In this document: positions 13,442 to 24,637 of the stretch, in pieces
How the letters are laid out: each line of letters opens with the position of its first letter
Numbering within the stretch: the first letter of the stretch is position 1
Assembly: GCF_029227915.1 (NCBI RefSeq)
Contig: NC_079882.1
Location: 24,557,001 to 24,621,000 of the forward strand
Length of the DNA stretch: 64,000 nt
Direction of reading: 5' to 3'
Source: Hydractinia symbiolongicarpus
Taxonomy: Eukaryota > Cnidaria > Hydrozoa > Anthoathecata > Hydractiniidae
Notes under the pieces: model-generated
Told to the model about the DNA's origin: nothing
What the model saw: only the letters and a program-made list of their open reading frames with translations
The model's database searches: none
Position numbers and translations under genes: made by a program

Positions 13442-16400
13442 TTATTGTTTTTCTTGAACTTTCAAAATACTTCGTTTCTCTAAGTCTTCCATCTCTTTTA
13501 GCAAGTAGGCAACATTGTAACGCAGTTCGTGAAATTTCGTTTGTGATGCCTGTTGTGAAAGAAAACAAACATTCGAAAAAAATAATTCCATGTTTGGTTA
13601 TTTATTAACATATTCAAGCTGATTTATGCCTAATAATTTTAGCGGGAGATAATATTCGCGGATTTTGATCTACATACAATCTCATTCCCAGTGATTCTTT
13701 TTCCCTTTCTTAATACGTGTTGCTGACGTGAAAGAATAATCCAGGTGCCTGGGCCGGTCGAATTTTGAGTTTTATGTAGCTTTCCGAAAACGAGTTCCGC
13801 GAGTTTAGTAGTGGGTTAGGGCGGTTAAAAATATTTTTGCGAAAAAAAGTTACCCATGGATATGCAATATTAATGGTCATGAGTTTTTGAACAAACATTC
13901 GCGAATCCACAAATTATATAAAAATTTTTTTTGCAATATAAACTTTCGCTTTCGATTTATAAGTTTTTCCTACAAAGGATAGTGCATAGCCATACGCAAC
14001 GTAACATCATGTTCTAACAGATAAAATGGCTTATATTATGGTAGGAAAGGGAAAACGTCATTTCTAGAGCTTGTTTTTATTTAATTGCTTTCGTTTGAAG
14101 CATCATTGTTTTCTTAATTTTGTTTAAATGAAATATACTTTATTGCACGAAAATTTCGAGGCATGTTCTCAAAACCACGTAATTATAATGCATCAAGAAG
14201 TCAGTTTTAAAATGTTTTTTGAACAACAAGTGATACGCACGTTAGACTAGAACAATGAGTGGTTAAGAAACTTAACAAACCTTTCTTAAATTTTTCTGAT
14301 TGTTACATATACATGAAAACAGTTTTTAAAATTTAAAATTTTCTTTAAACCGCAAAATTAAAAAACCGCGAATTTCTCATATTTCGTCTAACAGCGAAAT
14401 TAAAATGCCGCGAAATGCAATTTTGACAAAACACCGTGGAATTAAAATAACCATGACATTTTCATGTGGCGAAATTTTCATAAAATACAGTATTTCCGAT
14501 TTTCAAAAATTTAGTGAATCGATTTTAATACTGAACTTAAAGAAATTTAATGGATAAACTTTTCGCGAAAGTTTGTACTGAATAAAATTTTGCGAGGCAA
14601 AGTTCTCGAAAAAGGCCAAAAATCGTGAAATTCGAGAAAGTTTCTCCGATTAAAGTAGTTAAAAATTTGGATAGCTACCTAGCCATTCACAATAATTTAA
14701 ACTATGCCTAAAGGGAACTAGTTTCCGCCAATTTGTATTTCGCGGGAAATAATTTTCACGAATATTCTACTTTTTTCGTGGGAATAAATTTATTTTTAGT
14801 TTGAAGTACCGTACTTCGTATCCAAAAGTATAAATGACAAATTTTTGTGATTTGTGATTGCGGAAATCATTAATATTCACGGAATGGACGAAAACACGCG
14901 AAATATGCGAAAAAAGCTTTTCGCGAAAATTAGGTTTGTCATCTAGGCGTTACGACACAGTTTTCAAGGTTGAGGTAGCTATTTTGCTATTTTTTCAACG
15001 AGTTACCTAGCAAAATAGTATGGGCTCGATCCTCAACCCCACCACCTCCTTCCCATGCCGTAAGGCCTGCAGTTAGCTATATAGCTCGCTATGAGGTTAG
15101 CTAACTAGTCTAAATAAGAAAAATGCTGCGTTGATTGTGTACTAAAATTCACAATCTGAATCCAGCTAAAGATAATCTTTTTACTGCTTAATTAAACTGT
15201 ATTACGTGCCAACTATACTATAGATCGTACATTTTTTGGATGAACACTATACTGGAATAGTTAGTATAAAAATAAGCGAGGGTTTTTTTTAGTTGGACTA
15301 GCCCACCGGGGTCAATTACGTCATTAAATACTGCTCAGACATAATGTTATTATCATTTAATTAAACAGCTTTTTGGTAAATACCTATTATTTGGACTTCT
15401 TTGGTGCCAGCCACATATCAGCAGGCGAAAAAGCCTGGGAGTGAGATTAAACTACATTTCCCACTTTTAACCGCCAAGGCGGTTATTTTTTTTCGAAATG
15501 TAGAGGGGGCGGTTATTAGAAGGGGGCGGTTATTAGTAGGAGGCGTTAAAAAGAAGGAGAGTAGTTATAAAATTATTCTGTTTTTAGAAAGGCTGTCCTA
15601 CTCTCCAGAGTACGGAAGAAAGGATTAACTATAAAACAAGGTCTTCATCAGACGCATAGGCCTTGTTTCTTATACTTCTTACTGCTTGGGTAGTGATAAT
15701 AATTCATTATAAAATCAAAGCTATCCAACTTGGTCTAAATGATGTCTATATTTTTCTTTATAAATTCTACTGCACGTATTAGATAGCATGCGACAAAGAA
15801 CTCAATTGTTGATGTTTTTTATATGATATACTGACTTGCAACTTAAGATTATCCATCATTATTAAATAAATTGACGATGTAGTTCATTTTACTTCCGTTT
15901 GTTAAACCTTAATACGTATTAGATCCTGCGACAACTAGTATCACTAAGGAATTACATTGTTAAAAAGAAAGAAAACAGAATCTGTTTTCTTAGATGTACT
16001 CAAATGTTCTTAAAGATTAGGTTCTGATTAAAAAACATATATATATAACTCTCAACAATTTCAAGGAATCAAAAGAGAAGAGAATTTATCCAAAAGCATA
16101 CTCCTAAAAATATTAAAATAATCAAATGGATACCTCGAATGTTGTTATCTTGCCAGTACTGTCTTTCATTTCCATGAGTACTGTAGGTTCCAAAACACGA
16201 TTTAACACGCTAAAAATAGTTATATAAGACAACAAAGATGACAATAGGCATAAGAATCAAGTCCCTGAAATATAATAAATCAAATTTCGTGACACAACAG
16301 AAGAGTTTACAAAAAACTTATAAACCAACCTGGTTGATATAGTAACATCCACTCTCCATCGAAATGATTCTAGCGAAGGTAATGTCAATCGCTGTGATAT

Positions 16401-19400
16401 TTGTTTCTTTTCTATGTTTTGCTGCCTAAAGATAAAAAACTGTTTACTTGTAGTGAAAAAAAAATTTTTAAGGCATAGTTTTTTATTTATATATACATGA
16501 ACTCTATTACTCACTCTAAAGAAGTAATACCATAAACAAAGTTAGTTTAAAAATATATTTTATGCGTTTTTCGAATAAGGATATAAACATAAAAAGGACA
16601 CAATTATATAAAATTTAATAATTACCTTTCACTAAAAACAATACTACATACGTCTTCAATAAATTCCGGTTTTAGCCTAAAATGATAAAATATTTTGCAA
16701 AACCAAAAAAAAACAATTGAAGACAAAAACACATTAAATAAATGATTGAGAAGATATTTACCGCAGTTCTTTTAATTCAGCACAGAAAGGGTCTTTTTTT
16801 AAAAATCCAAAGGGATAACGAAGAGCATATCGCATCAACAGTAAAGTACCAGCATACAGTTGGATAAATTTCTCCTCTGTTAATGACGAAAGTGAAGATT
16901 GCAACTTTTGGAAAACTTCTTCAGGTATAGTATGTCCTTCAATGTCTTTGACAATCACTAAAAAGGGGGGAATATTTAAAAATGTTTGTGTCATATTTTA
17001 ACACGTCGGTACTGCAAATTTGCTTTAACTACGTTCCATTGTCATATAAAAGGTTATTATTAACTTCCCAAACCAGGTTTACTATAGTTTGACTAACAAA
17101 ACTTTTCAATTGACTTTCAATCTAATCTGCATGGTCACAAATAATTCCGCAGCTAGCTGTTCTTAATATTTCCTGCCACGCTTTTCTAAATCAATGACTT
17201 TTGAACAAGCATCTACCAAATCTCTGCACTTACTTCCTAAACTGAAAATAGTACTTCTTGTACCTATCAAAACTTAACCATTGCATATTATTTATTTGTT
17301 GGTCAAGGACAGCTGCAAGGCAGTGCATTAAAAGTGTACATTGCCTTGCCTGCCCTAAAAACAAGCATTACACTCCCAAGTCAACCCCATGTCCAAAAAA
17401 TTCTTTTTTTGAGAGTGTGACCACTGGTAACTCAATGAGGCTAATGGAACAATAACAATATGGTTAGTGCATACTGCTTGTTCGATTGGTGTTGCAATTT
17501 GGGTGGTTGATTTGGATTCTGGTTTAGGCTGTTTTGCTTTTGTTTACACTTACTGTTTGATCGTGAATTTAGTGAGAATCTTAAAACATTTCACATCCTG
17601 GTTGATAAAGGTTAAAAATAGGAAAAGTATAAATTCGCAAACATTTTTTAAATTAAAATCGACGAAGCTGATTTAGAGGTACTTTAAGGTTGGCATATTA
17701 TATTCTCCTAGTTTTACTTTAATAATTAGTATTTTATGTGAGAAATTACATACACCAGTTCACAAAAATGGCTTCCTTCCCTTTGAAACACATATTTTTA
17801 AGAAATTTTTCTTGCTTATAAAAAATAAAATAATTAAAAACTGTGAATGTTCTGTAACACTGGAAAAGTTTTCTTTTAACCTTTTAAATACAACTTTAAT
17901 TATCCACCTATTTCTCACTTACCACAATGAAATAAATTCAAAAATAGAGTTTTGTGTACCTTCAAATTGTATATGCCGTAATTCCTCTTTTTAGCCCCCC
18001 GGGGGGCTTATTAAATTCTGGAGGTTTTAGACGGGAGGGGAGGGGGCTAAATAAAGGAAAGGGTTTGTGTTTTATCATCATCTTCATCTAACAGAAGTTC
18101 TACGTCTTCCATGCACCGCTCCTCTTTTGTGACCCTGGTGTTTGCTGAAAGCGCTGAATTTAAATAAAATTTTAATCGGCCTGTAAGAATTCTGACATTG
18201 CTAGAGGAAATGGTATGGGTAGCTTGTCTGCTTCTGGATACAACTTTTGGAATTTTGACACCTGCAAACAGGAAAGCAAATCAGCATAAACATTTCTCGC
18301 ACATATGACATGATAGATTAGCAAGTTAATGTTAGTTTGAGCAGTAAAGAAAAACACTGTTCTAATTAACCTCATAATATGCTTGATATGCTTGTATTTA
18401 CATGAACCTGTGCTTCAAATATGCACCAATGACTCATTGTCTGTGAGCAAGACAACCTGCTTATTCTTCCACCTGGCACCCCAACTATGTACAGCAAACA
18501 CAATAGCCAAAAGCTCTAAAAATGTAATACTGTGATCCTTTCTGGTGAACTGAATAGAGAACTATGAACCGTCATAAAATACCACCCAAACCTATATTGG
18601 ACGCATCTGTAAGCAAATTTAAACTGGAGGAATTAACTTTTTCTGACTGTATCACAGCCACATCATTCTAGGTTGGCAAGAACTCACATCACCATTCTAT
18701 GTGCTTTCATGATTTAGAAGTAATACTAATGTGATGAAACAAAATAGTCACAGATATGGAAAGATCAATCAGGCGCCTCAGGAACATGTGGCCACATTTA
18801 ACAAACCGGCACGCAAAGGAGAACGGGCCAATAAGAGACAATAATTCCTTTCTAGTACACTTTTTTTCTCGCGCTGCAGTTGTAAAGTATTAATTAATGC
18901 CTGATATTTATCGTTAGGTAAACGTATAATGAACTTACTAGTAGTATCAATTTCTATGCCAAGGTATGTAATAACCTGCGATGGTTCAAGCGAACCAGCC
19001 GCCGAGACAACAGAGGGAAATGGTGGCTGAGGTTGTGGGCCAGCGAAAAGTGAGGGCTCTGTGTTTGTGTTCTTATAGCGGTATTACAATCAGATTTTTT
19101 TAATTGAATCTTAATTTCATCTCTAAGAAATAAAAAAATCATTTTTGAATGACTTCTGCATCGAAATTTGAGGTAACAGATTTAACTTTTTTCTTTCTTC
19201 TAGCCAAATGTTTAGTTTTAAACGAACACTTTTTTGTGGAGGTGGGTGTCGAGGGATTTTCCTCATCTTGGAGATAAAAATTATTTGATATACTTGACTC
19301 CGGCTCTGAATCTAAGATACTCATGGTGTTATTAGGGTTTTCCCTTCCTAGATGCAGCTGCAGAAGAACAAGGCTGCTTAACATCAAAATCGGGCTGATC

Positions 19401-21852
19401 ATTAGCAATACCAATTCCAAAATGCGTGACTAAAGCTTTCGCAATGTAATTTGTTGATCTACCCTTAACAGTGATGTAAGAGTGAATGTTTCTTTCCCAA
19501 GCTTCAGCCACTGTTCCACTGTGCGCATTTTTTTGGTCTACATTAAGTACTTTGTGAATAGCAGACTCCTTACAACGTTTTTTGTGTGGGGTACCACCAT
19601 TTGTTTGTTTTGGTCCCTTTCTGTTTATCTGAAAATTACAATACCACACTGATATGCTCTGCAATATATAACCTGGTTCAAAGTTTGACTGTAACTTCAA
19701 ACTGTTAGGTACATCTGAAGAACTTGTGCAGTGTGGAGTGTTGGGTTTTTATGTGCACCCATTAATAATCAAGACCTGGGTAGGGCCCAGTTCTTTTACA
19801 GGCAAGTGAGACTAGTATCCCTGGCAACCTTTAAGATCAGGTTTATAGGTCGAAACCACCCCTCACTGTGCAAGGTTCTAATGACATTCTCAATGACTAA
19901 GGTAAACCTAATATATACTATCCACAATGCTAAGGAACTGTACTTCTGTCACCACAATTAAGATGAGCAAAACTTGCAGATTAGCTCCATCTGAAAAAAT
20001 ATTTTGGGTTTGTTTTATTGCATTAGTCACTTTACCTTGATTTGGATTTTTTTGTTATTAAGTTTCTCACAACATGTGGGAGATGTCACATGTGGTAAAA
20101 GTCTATTAATTTTTCCTGTTCTGTAACATAAAGTTGGGTGGGTAGCTGTCAAACATATAGAGTAGAAACTGGAAAGGATCTCAGTGGCTGTTTTCCTATT
20201 GAATGAATTATCCCAGTCTTGTGTTGAAAGTCCATGATTCAATCCTTCCCAATTAATGTCTTTATGATAAATGTTGAGTAATTCAACCGGTGTGAAATAT
20301 TTACGTTCTGATTGAGTATACTGAGGTATTGTTTTGTAAGTTGTTGAAACTTGAATGAGTGAGTTTGTGCTTTGGAGTGCTTTAGAGTGTTTATGCAATT
20401 AAAAATCAAATAAAAACAGTGGGTTTTTAGTAAAAACAAGATTTAAAAATATTTCAATCTTTGTGTATGGGCTTATTTACAAGTTGGATGAAATATAATT
20501 TGTTGCTAAAATTATTTAGTGCTTTAATCATAAATTATTATAATACATTCAGATATAGCACGCATATAAAGCAACATAAAAAGGCTGTTCTGGAACCTAT
20601 TTAGCTTGACTTTTAGGTCAGGGAATGCCAATTTGAATTTAAAGGGATGTTGATTTGAAGGCAAAGAAATATCAGTGGGACTGTTCTGCCCAATCTTTGA
20701 ACGCGCCCCGTCTTCAGACTGGCCAGGCCAATCTTCTGACAGTGAAAAATGGGTGGCCAGTCTTAAGACTGGACTGCCCAATCTATGGACGTACATGCCC
20801 AATCTTAGAACAATAGTGGAAGACAAACAGAACAATAATTTTTTTAGAATTTACCTCTTAATAGGAACTTTAAATTGAAACTTTTCTTGGAAAATCAAAA
20901 GGCCAAAAATTTATATATATATACCATGTATTTTATGTATAAAAAATTGAAACTACTCAACCATATTAACATAGTCTATAAGGTTTTTCTTCTATAGACT
21001 ATGATATTAGCTAGCTGGCTACAGGTCGCTAGATGGCTAAACATCTCATCAAATGAAATTAACAGCTAGCTAACTAATAATGTGGTTGAATACGATTTTT
21101 CTGATTCTTCATAAATATAAACATTTTATTTTTAAAATTTAGCCACTACTTTACAAGCTGTATATACATGCTAAATGTATAACACGTGCTCTACCAGCTA
21201 CCTAGCTACGATTTTCACTCTACTATGTCCAAAAACTGACCGGGCCAATTCAACAGTACCCAAAATATGATGTTTTAATGTGCCTGAGAATGTTTGTTGG
21301 GACTTGCATGCAAAAAACAAAGCTCGTGTGGTACATCCCTTCTTCAAAATCTAAAAGGCACCAAAGATGTGCCCAACATGGTCTTTTGCCCAATCTTGTG
21401 ACGCCCTGCTCAGTCTTAAGACTGGCCGGCCAGTCTTAAGACTGGGCAACTTTATGTCCAAATATTGGGCAGCGTCCTAAGATTGGGCAGAACAGGACCA
21501 AAGAAAAAATTTGATAAATTACTGATCAAAAAGGTTTTTTACACTCTTTCGATTGATGAATGATTTTTTGGATGAGAAAGGGAGTGGGAGGGGATAAATA
21601 GCTTTTTGAAAAAAGCTACTGAAGCCAGGAAAGGCTTGCAGAGAAAAATGACATTAATAAATGAACATTCACAAGCATTAACAGAATAACAGTAATAAGC
21701 TTGCCTTGTATAACTTTCCTAAATGAATCGCGACTTATTTTTGAGGACAATGATATCATTTTACGGATAACATCAGGTATTTTGATAGGCAAAAATGTTG
21801 TTTGCCCAGGTTGAAGGTTCAGGACGGATGACGCTCTTTCCCTTGACGCCAT
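13442..21852 (-). CDS. COMMD5: COMM domain-containing protein 5
   Basis: Exons in gene order: 21852-21705, 16957-16762, 16676-16626, 16425-16330, 16209-16134, 13549-13442. Phases agree and give 224 residues, the length I recall for human COMMD5. The N-terminal helical half contains SRDSFRKVIQ and LYAGTLLLMRYALR. The COMM domain runs from about 150 to 215 with the diagnostic FRWRVDVTIST (about 153-163) and ends in KFHELRYNVAYLLKEMEDL. COMMD proteins form the Commander/CCC complex for endosomal recycling and also affect NF-kB signalling. The start ATG has an AAAATGGCG context. The 4.7 kb first intron begins with GC instead of GT (CAAG|GCAAGC), the rare accepted alternative. That intron has been invaded by a DIRS-like relic and an inverted-repeat element. 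Identity is strong; COMMD5 over other COMMD members rests on the FRWRVDV block and the length. Confidence 0.92.
14340..14945. repeat. CGCGAAA-rich degenerate repeat
   Basis: Repeated words such as CGCGAAATT, TTTCGCGAAAG, CGCGGGAAAT and ACGCGAAATATGCG lie in COMMD5 intron 5. The sequence is similar in style to the stretches at 5745-6150, 23880-23990 and 54780-54930, with no coding potential. Confidence 0.35.
15466..15556. repeat. G-rich repeat with GGGGGCGGTTATTAG units
   Basis: GGGGGCGGTTATTAG appears twice in direct order (about 15509-15540), preceded by the inverted form CCGCCAAGGCGGTTATT. It lies in COMMD5 intron 5 and belongs with the copies at 3836, 17995 and 25880. Confidence 0.55.
17990..18162 (-). 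repeat. G-rich repeat end joined to an acidic coding-like tail
   Basis: CCCCCCGGGGGGCTTATTAA and AGGGGGCTAAATAAAGGAAA stand at about 17993-18062. Directly next to them, the minus strand from about 18160 to 18064 reads as an open acidic peptide (TRVTKEERCMEDVELLLDED). This could be the C-terminus of a transposase followed by the element end, but no family was recognised. It lies in COMMD5 intron 1. Confidence 0.35.
18172..19700 (-). mobile_element. DIRS-like retroelement relic (gag-like, partial RT, RNase H)
   Basis: The minus strand reads in broken frames. About 18960-18760 gives the end of a reverse transcriptase (YLGIEIDTTSKFIIRLP, then TRKELLSLIGPFSFACR). About 18640-18420 gives an RNase H domain (LTDAS, LELLAIVFAVHSWGARW, LLTDNESLVHIW). 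About 18375-18178 gives its end (NVYADLLSCLQVSKFQKLYP). This organisation is typical of DIRS-type polyproteins. Upstream, 19700-18960 reads as a low-complexity gag-like protein in two frames (SGTVAEAWERNIHSYITVKG, then SILDSEPESSI). The RT N-terminal half, including the YxDD box, is missing, so an internal deletion joined ORF1 to the RT end. Several stops and frameshifts make it inactive. It lies in the sense direction inside COMMD5 intron 1. Confidence 0.75.
20027..20398 (-). mobile_element. Probable LINE pol fragment (endonuclease-RT linker)
   Basis: The minus-strand frame of 123 codons contains DINWEGLNHGLSTQDWDNSF and ATEILSSFYSICL. This pattern (I-x-W-x-x-x-N, then W, then a helical segment before a TLCYR-type stretch) resembles the linker between endonuclease and reverse transcriptase of Jockey/CR1-like elements. 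Neither flanking domain is present, so the fragment is short and the call tentative. Confidence 0.35.
20681..21495. mobile_element. Non-autonomous DNA transposon with terminal inverted repeats
   Basis: The left end reads CTGTTCTGCCCAATCTTT and the right end is its reverse complement (GATTGGGCAGAACAG). Behind each end lie subterminal repeats: GCCCAATCTT followed by GGACGT- or GAACGC-like words, and the palindrome GTCTTAAGAC. Spacing gives an 815 bp element with no coding capacity, in COMMD5 intron 1. Its superfamily is not clear because no target-site duplication could be fixed. Confidence 0.7.
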
Positions 21853-21907
21853 TTTAAAATAATGTCATGATACGTGCGCACGAAATCTCAAGATCGCTAC
21901 AGACAAG
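21853..21907. promoter_or_regulatory. 55 bp bidirectional promoter between COMMD5 and MRPL30
   Basis: Only 55 bp separate the two start codons on opposite strands, so both transcripts must start here or just inside. Both start codons lie in AAGATGGC/AAAATGGCG contexts, resembling the YY1-type element often found at translation starts of housekeeping genes. No TATA box is seen. Shared initiation is inferred from geometry. Confidence 0.65.
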
Positions 21908-22483
21908 ATGGCTACCAATTTTCCAAAACATGTTCCCCAGAAATTGCATATGGTTACTTTAGTAAGAAGTGGAATACGAAGACCGTGGTGGGAAAAAAGG
22001 ATTTTAAAGAAACTTGGGCTGACAAAAAGATTAAAGACAGTTATTTTAAAGAATACTGAAGAAGTGAATGACCAGTTACGATCAATAAAAACACTAATTG
22101 ATGTTAAGCCCATCGTTGTTAAAGGTTTTTGTAACTCCAAAAATTCTTCAGAAGAGTTGAAACAATTAAAAGCGGATCTATCGTCCACTGCAGATAAAAT
22201 AGGTGATTTAAAATTAATAAGTGGTCCCTTTTTAAACGTTAATGGTGAATTTGATGAGAAAGAATATTTAAATTATATCAACAACTTTCCAGAAAAAAAA
22301 TTGAATAAAGTATTGGAAAAATCACATTATCCAAATGCAGAATTGATGAATCGTGATTATTTTTTGGAAGAAGAGGCAAAGAAAACTGAAAAATGTGACC
22401 AGATTAGTTTATATTTCAAGAAGACTACATGGAAAACTAAAACACGCCAAGTTAACCGCAACAGAAATACAACAAAATATTGA
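21908..22483 (+). CDS. MRPL30: Mitochondrial ribosomal protein uL30m (large subunit)
   Basis: A single-exon frame of 191 residues with ATG at 21908 (CAAGATGGC). Residues about 12-68 follow the uL30 fold: KLHMVTLVRS, then RRPWWEKRILKKLGL, then NTEEVNDQLRSIKTLIDVKP, as in mitochondrial L30 proteins. Most uL30 proteins end soon after this core. Here a charged, helix-prone C-terminal extension of about 120 residues follows, as in animal mitochondrial forms. It is a structural part of the mitochondrial large subunit near the central protuberance. An N-terminal targeting peptide is not obvious; the first 11 residues have few basic residues. It faces COMMD5 head-to-head. Confidence 0.85.
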   Translation: MATNFPKHVPQKLHMVTLVRSGIRRPWWEKRILKKLGLTKRLKTVILKNTEEVNDQLRSIKTLIDVKPIVVKGFCNSKNSSEELKQLKADLSSTADKIGDLKLISGPFLNVNGEFDEKEYLNYINNFPEKKLNKVLEKSHYPNAELMNRDYFLEEEAKKTEKCDQISLYFKKTTWKTKTRQVNRNRNTTKY

Positions 22484-24386
22484 CTAAGTTTGTTATAATA
22501 TTTAGCTTATAATACATAATCTTTGAAATGTTTTTGTGGTAGCTACAAGATTGGTAACATGGTCTCAGAAGTAGAGGGCTAAATTTTATTGCTCTCATGC
22601 TTGGTGAATGCAGCCTTTACAGTTAACAGTCAAGACTGGATTAACTGGATAGGACACTTTTTACCTTTGCCTAAAGTAAGAGGTTGAGAAAACGTTTATG
22701 GTTCTTTAAGTGTGTGGTTTGAACAAAAGAAAACCAGACCAAAAAGTTTGCAAAACTTCCTAGGCACCCACATTTATACCTTAAAGGAAACAATTTTTGC
22801 AAGTTTAGTGAATTATCCTAGAATTGGCGAAATTATATTCTTGCAAAAAAATTTTTTTTTTCAAATTCTTGCAAAAAATTTAAGTATTTAAATTCGCAAA
22901 TTTATATAGACTAGTCGGTGGCCTGTGGTAAAGTTCAAGGGTTCACCCGTCCTCACTATAACCTTATTGCTTGCGTCTTGTTACTTGTGGTGCCATTTTG
23001 GGTGACAGACAGACATCAGGCATTATAATATTGACTAGTCAGTGGCCTGTGAATAAATCCATGGGTTGGTCCATCCTTTGTGTCTCGCTACTTGAGACAC
23101 CTATTTGCGCAAAGACAAATACGGCTATTATGATAGAGATTATTGCGAAATCTTTTTTTTTTTGAATTTCTTTTTTTTTATAATTTTATTATTATTATTC
23201 TAAATACATATATTAGAAAATGAGCCTCAAACTTCAAAATTTTAAGAATTTTATCAGTCAAAGATGCATACTCTAACAAAGTTTTATCCTAAAAATAACA
23301 AAATTTTTTTTTCTTCAATAAAAATAAAATATATCTAAAAAAAATCGTAGCTATTTATAAAGAAAACGAACAAAGAAAATAGAGGAGTAAAATTAAGAAA
23401 AAACGTGTATTTATAAAGGATAGACACTTCAGTGTTGGAAATACTGTTTTCAATGTGGGTCAATGTTTACATAGGGATCCGCGCCACATTTTTATTTTTA
23501 TTCACATTTAATGCCTACATATTATTATTATTTTTTATTATTTATGAACACTAGTAGTACTCCTGAGAATTGTTCAACAAGAAACGGGTAAAAAGACAGA
23601 AAAGTACTAACTATCTGGTGCTTTAAGAATGACAATTAAATTTCGTAGTTAATAAGACCTTGATTCGGATTTTGCGAGAATTTAAGGTCGCGATGTTACG
23701 AAAGAAAGATGATTTGTCAATAAAGTACAGGGATTCCAATCTCACCTTAAATTGAAATTTATTTACTTTTCGTTTCAGTCAGAAGATTTCAAAATTGTTG
23801 AGAAATTTGCCCCAAATTTTTCTCGATGGTTACAAATACTTCCGTAGCTTTGATAATTTCTAGCATGTTTTAGGGAATAAACTTAGCGGGAATTTTCGTA
23901 AAGGTTTCTTTGGCAAAACGCGCTAAAGTAAGCCAAACGCGAAAATTTATTTGCGCGAAATATTAAATGTTTAAAAAACGTGAAAGTTTACTCTAACAAA
24001 GACAGTTTTCCCCTCTATTCCATTATTGCTCTTTTTCTTTGGTTGTCTGTTCACGACAATTAGCCATGAAATCTTTTTCAGCTCAGTGTAGCTTATACCT
24101 CGTAAAGAATAACTCAATCAGATTAAGAATACTCGGTCCTTTTTTCATCATATAATCATCCGTATCTATTTTTAAATTTTTTGTTACAATCGCATTTTCG
24201 AGCAACTTATGATGCTGGATTCTTTAAAGAAATTCTAAAACTTAACCACAAAAATCTTTTCTTGAAATTTCACGGCGATTTTGATGCTGTGAAAGTTTTA
24301 GTTTTTTAATGTATTTTTTTATCCAGTGAAAAAGAATGAATTTGATTTTTTTTACTACTACTATATATTCATACTTATATTATTAG
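22484..24386. other. Gene-free stretch after MRPL30
   Basis: AT-rich, with 3' UTR of MRPL30 at its start, a repeat pair at 22915-23105 and a CGCGAAA-rich stretch at about 23880-23990. No exon could be supported. Confidence 0.4.
22915..23105 (+). repeat. Two adjacent copies of a GACTAGTC repeat
   Basis: GACTAGTCGGTGGCCTGTGG (about 22909-22928) and GACTAGTCAGTGGCCTGTGA (about 23032-23051) each lead into a GGGTTCACCCGTCC- or GGGTTGGTCCATCC-like word some 20 bp later, then a conserved CTTGTTACTTG/CTCGCTACTTG. The second words resemble a pol III B box, suggesting a SINE-like or tRNA-like origin. A third related copy is at 53038-53090. Confidence 0.45.
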
Positions 24387-24637
24387 TTGAAAAAATATTA
24401 AGATTACGAAAATTAATTCGACGATTAGTCTTCTACTTTTGCTATTCGTTATTTGATGGTACAACAAATGAAAAACTTAATGTATATCCTTGGCGAATTA
24501 AAAGTCCTTATCCTTATTCGCTGGGATTTTTGAGTTTTTTATATAAGAGAAGACGGCGTCAATCGCAGAGCAACTTCGTCCATAGCCGTTACGCCTTTTT
24601 GACATTGCTGGCCGGCGGCTTTACTATCACGCAATAA
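24387..24637 (+). CDS. Unassigned 3' exon of unknown gene
   Basis: An open frame ends at the stop 24635-24637. It has no ATG, so it can only be an internal or terminal exon; a possible acceptor (TTATTAG) ends at 24386 and another ends at 24325. The peptide is basic then aromatic-rich (RLRKLIRRLVFYFCYSLFDG, NVYPWRIKSPYPYSLGFLSF, then YKRRRRQSQSN) and ends LLAGGFTITQ. The GC content rises over 24480-24635 compared with the AT-rich surroundings, as expected of coding sequence. No upstream partner exon was found and the family is not recognised. Confidence 0.35.
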
